Positions 63,423 through 64,000 of a DNA stretch of 64,000 nt are shown here, one piece after another. Within the stretch, counting starts at the first letter, position 1. The number at the start of each line of letters is the position of its first letter. The notes below the pieces were generated by a model. The model was not told the origin of the DNA. It worked only from the letters and a program-made list of their open reading frames with translations, and made no database searches. Where the stretch lies: positions 1-64,000 of the forward strand of contig JBCDIZ010000003.1 of the NCBI GenBank assembly GCA_038748365.1, in the 5' to 3' direction. The position numbers and the translations under genes were made by a program. Source of the DNA: Alterisphingorhabdus sp038748365. GTDB taxonomy: Bacteria > Pseudomonadota > Alphaproteobacteria > Sphingomonadales > Sphingomonadaceae.

Positions 63423-64000
63423 ATGAATGACGATCAGGAACCGAATACCCCCAATCCCTGGATCCGCAATATGCTTATCTGGGCGGGCGTTATCATTGCG
63501 CTGCTGGTGGTTGTGTCGATGTTCAATTCTGGCGGTGCCAATAGCCGCGCCACGGAAATCAGTTATTCGCAATTCCGCGACCGCATCTCCGCAGGCACGC
63601 TGAGCAAGGTAGAGATAGCAGAGGACCAGATTGTCGGCATCTCCAGCGACGGCACCCGTGTGGTCGCAACCCCCGTTGGCAATGATACCAGCCTGGTCGA
63701 ACTGCTGGAAAGCAAGCAGATTGAATATACTGGTCGTGCACCGGAGAAGACCAGCCTGCTGACTGTTATTTTGATTCAGGCGCTGCCCTTTGTGCTCATA
63801 ATCGCCATCGCCTTCTTCATTATGCGACAAGTGCAGAAAGGTGGCGGCGCTGGCGGCGCGATGGGATTTGGCAAGTCCAAGGCCAAGATGCTGACCGAAA
63901 AACAGGGCAAGGTAACCTTTGCCGATGTTGCGGGCATTGATGAGGCGCGTGAGGAATTGCAGGAAATTGTCGAGTTTCTGAAAGACCCGGCGCGGTTTGC
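63423..64000 (+). CDS. ftsH: ATP-dependent zinc metalloprotease FtsH (partial, cut by window end)
   Basis: The first 192 codons are present. N-terminal membrane helix (IRNMLIWAGVIIALLVVVSMF), the FtsH extracellular domain (SYSQFRDRISAGTLSKVEI), the second helix (LPFVLIIAIAFFIMRQ), then MGFGKSKAKML and the AAA-domain entry VTFADVAGIDEAREELQEIVEFL. The Walker A, SRH and HExxH sites lie beyond the window. FtsH degrades membrane and regulatory proteins. A tilS-ftsH order is common. Confidence 0.97.
   Translation, partial: MNDDQEPNTPNPWIRNMLIWAGVIIALLVVVSMFNSGGANSRATEISYSQFRDRISAGTLSKVEIAEDQIVGISSDGTRVVATPVGNDTSLVELLESKQIEYTGRAPEKTSLLTVILIQALPFVLIIAIAFFIMRQVQKGGGAGGAMGFGKSKAKMLTEKQGKVTFADVAGIDEAREELQEIVEFLKDPARF

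Noticed and set aside
1..64000. tRNA, rRNA, CRISPR array, prophage or transposon
   Set aside because: All intergenic stretches were read for cloverleaf-like patterns, regular direct repeats, integrases and transposases; none was found. A tRNAscan or similar run would settle small RNAs.

Overview
The window reads as a contiguous piece of chromosome from an alphaproteobacterium, most likely a sphingomonad (order Sphingomonadales). The pointers are the alphaproteobacterial gene order (rpmH-rnpA-yidD-yidC-engB; secB next to a Tim44-domain gene and mltA; DUF3576-leuS-lptE-holA), an RcdA/DUF1465 protein, a class I PHA synthase with phasin, and dispersed palindromic repeats whose translation gives the FALSLSKG / STSSART type peptides common in sphingomonad genomes. 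Genus cannot be fixed from the sequence alone. I see no rRNA, tRNA, transposase, integrase, phage or CRISPR signal; the window is dense housekeeping DNA with accessory patches.

Layout. 0.2-6 kb: comM on the minus strand, then the protein-insertion and ribosome cluster rpmH, rnpA, yidD, yidC, engB and a GST. 6-12.3 kb: smr, mltA and a Tim44-like gene on the minus strand, divergent from secB, murJ and trpS. 12.6-18 kb: a Gly/Phe-rich DUF4136 lipoprotein, then a tightly overlapping minus operon (sodium/solute symporter, glpK, a nucleophile-less alpha/beta hydrolase) and a DUF4402 protein. 18-22.8 kb: DUF3576-leuS-lptE-holA operon on the minus strand, with a palindromic repeat inserted in frame into lptE. 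23-31.7 kb: an unknown outer-membrane-like protein, a ThiE-like protein, yggS, a repeat cluster, a cation/proton antiporter, a universal stress protein, an S9 peptidase and the bicarbonate transporter pair sbtA-sbtB. 31.7-34.6 kb: a sulfotransferase remnant, a CHASE2-EAL protein and a 13-codon mini-gene with a strong terminator. 34.6-41.9 kb: an AlaC-type aminotransferase, phaC, phaP, clpS, murA and an OmpA protein. 42-51 kb: ppc, a flavoprotein, an unknown secreted protein, and a penicillin-acylase/P450 pair behind a promoter with a palindrome between -35 and -10. 51-64 kb: an Arg-rich lipoprotein, a luciferase-like monooxygenase, an RluA-type pseudouridine synthase, arfB, msrC, a glycine-zipper protein, rcdA, two DUF465 genes, ptsP, a RodZ-like protein, cpoB, tilS and the start of ftsH, cut by the window end.

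Functional links. Envelope biogenesis is heavily represented (yidC, secB, murJ, mltA, murA, lptE, cpoB, ompA, RodZ-like). PHA storage (phaC, phaP) sits near ppc, and SbtA/SbtB could supply bicarbonate for PEP carboxylase. ClpS and RcdA are both adaptors for Clp proteolysis. The most interesting items are the repeat inside the LptE signal peptide, the phasin with an N-terminal histone-H1-like tail and a second internal start, the palindromes at the phaP promoter, the orphan Phe-rich 13-residue mini-gene, the hydrolase with Ala in place of Ser, and SbtAB in an apparent heterotroph. No single wholly new multi-gene system was evident.
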